From positions 1-51,534 of the forward strand of contig CAJQMY010000053.1 in assembly GCA_905479565.1 (NCBI GenBank): DNA of 51,534 nucleotides. The letters run 5' to 3'. Of the stretch, positions 51,182 through 51,534 are shown piece after piece; position 1 is the stretch's first letter; each line of letters starts with the position of its first letter. The notes under the pieces were generated by a model that saw only the letters and a list, made by a program, of their open reading frames with translations, did no database searches and had not been told where the DNA came from. The stretch comes from an uncultured Candidatus Nitrosopumilus sp. (GTDB lineage Archaea; Thermoproteota; Nitrososphaeria; Nitrososphaerales; Nitrosopumilaceae). A program made the position numbers and the translations under genes.

Positions 51182-51534
51182 TCACATATTACATGCCTGA
51201 CGAATGAGCCTGTCTATCACACTCATCACTTCATCTTCTCTTTCAGGAAAAATATCACTCTCATTAATCACACTAATCTGTTCAGATAGCTTTGATATCA
51301 CATCTATATCATCAGGCAAAAGTATGCCTAGACTACGAAAAAGCGCAATAGAATAGAATAATCCAATTAATCTGTCTCTAGACTGCCCAACTTGCCTGTA
51401 ATACGCACCTTTACTTATAGTAAAATTAGATTCTAGAAGATCCTTCTGATTTAAAATAATTTCAACTTGTCGTTCTGTAAACAGTGATTTTTTGATAATT
51501 TTACGTATAATATTGTTAAAATTAGATCCTTCTA
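51182..51534 (-). CDS. Partial unknown protein, N-terminus beyond the window
   Basis: An open minus-strand frame runs from the window edge to TGA at 51182, about 117 codons. It has SLFTERQVEIILNQKDLLES, then KGAYYRQVGQSRDRLIGLF, LGILLPDDIDVISKLSEQI, and an acidic end with MSVIDRLIRQACNM. The N-terminal piece resembles a helix-turn-helix or tRNA-like arginine-rich helix, but no family is recognised. Codon use is that of a real gene. It may be co-transcribed with the winged-helix gene downstream, 115 bases on. Confidence 0.7.
   Translation of the reverse strand, partial: EGSNFNNIIRKIIKKSLFTERQVEIILNQKDLLESNFTISKGAYYRQVGQSRDRLIGLFYSIALFRSLGILLPDDIDVISKLSEQISVINESDIFPEREDEVMSVIDRLIRQACNM

Overview
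The window is a gene-dense, A+T-rich archaeal chromosome segment. The gene set points to a Nitrosopumilus-like ammonia-oxidising thaumarchaeon (Nitrososphaerota). It has two CdvB/ESCRT-III-like division proteins, the small subunit of DNA polymerase D, Orc1/Cdc6, a two-ring Cdc48 ATPase, an RqcH-type NFACT protein, the aconitase X pair of the archaeal mevalonate route, archaeosine-precursor genes, cobalamin methyltransferases and many short secreted or zinc-ribbon proteins. TTG and GTG starts are common and many genes look leaderless. Genus is inferred from content and style; no database search was possible.

Layout. 0-7.3 kb: 3' end of glycyl-tRNA synthetase, RqcH, a small membrane protein, cobalamin genes cbiT-cbiL-cbiF, a glutamate-racemase-like protein that has lost both catalytic cysteines, and the first CdvB paralogue. 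7.3-9.6 kb: a dolichol-phosphate-mannose-synthase/GtrA fusion flanked by decayed coding sequence. 9.6-17 kb: endonuclease III, aconitase X large and small subunits, a secreted protein, sulfate assimilation genes sat-cysH, a ThiI-like protein with a lost PP-loop, a glycosyltransferase and a strong RNA-like hairpin. 17-24.3 kb: small conserved proteins, an SDR, a flippase-like membrane protein, a frameshifted relic, GPN GTPase-thrB-queC, then folE and queE. 24.3-27.5 kb: an operon of a winged-helix protein, a membrane-anchored winged-helix regulator and a secreted coiled-coil protein, facing a secreted-protein gene broken by an in-frame stop. 27.6-32.5 kb: second CdvB paralogue, a candidate structured non-coding RNA with its own TATA box and T-run, an SDR, cysQ, cysC and a hemerythrin-like protein. 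32.5-39.4 kb: a cation/proton antiporter, small proteins, a CrcB fluoride channel, and the cdc48-hsp20 stress pair with a palindromic operator. 39.5-46.6 kb: an ACT-like protein, NDH-2, a secreted cyclophilin with a CFI-box tail, cbiE, a cupredoxin-like protein lacking copper ligands, a Vsr-like nuclease and a SpoIIM-like protein. 46.6-51.5 kb: PolD small subunit and orc1/cdc6, a probable replication origin with two ORB-like 25-bp repeats and five GTTAAC sites, then a cluster of small DNA-binding-type proteins.

How the genes work together. Sat, CysH, CysC and CysQ form a sulfate-activation, reduction and PAP-recycling set split over two loci. QueC, FolE and QueE make preQ0 for archaeosine; QueD is not in the window. 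CbiT, CbiL, CbiF and CbiE are corrin-ring methylation or decarboxylation steps split between 3.6-5.7 kb and 43.8 kb. PolD small subunit, Orc1 and the repeat-bearing gap form a replication neighbourhood. The most unusual items are the Cys-to-Ser racemase homologue, the candidate RNAs near 29.4 kb and 17.0 kb, the putative origin, the stop-interrupted secreted gene, and several relic genes that ordinary gene calling would leave as empty intergenic DNA.
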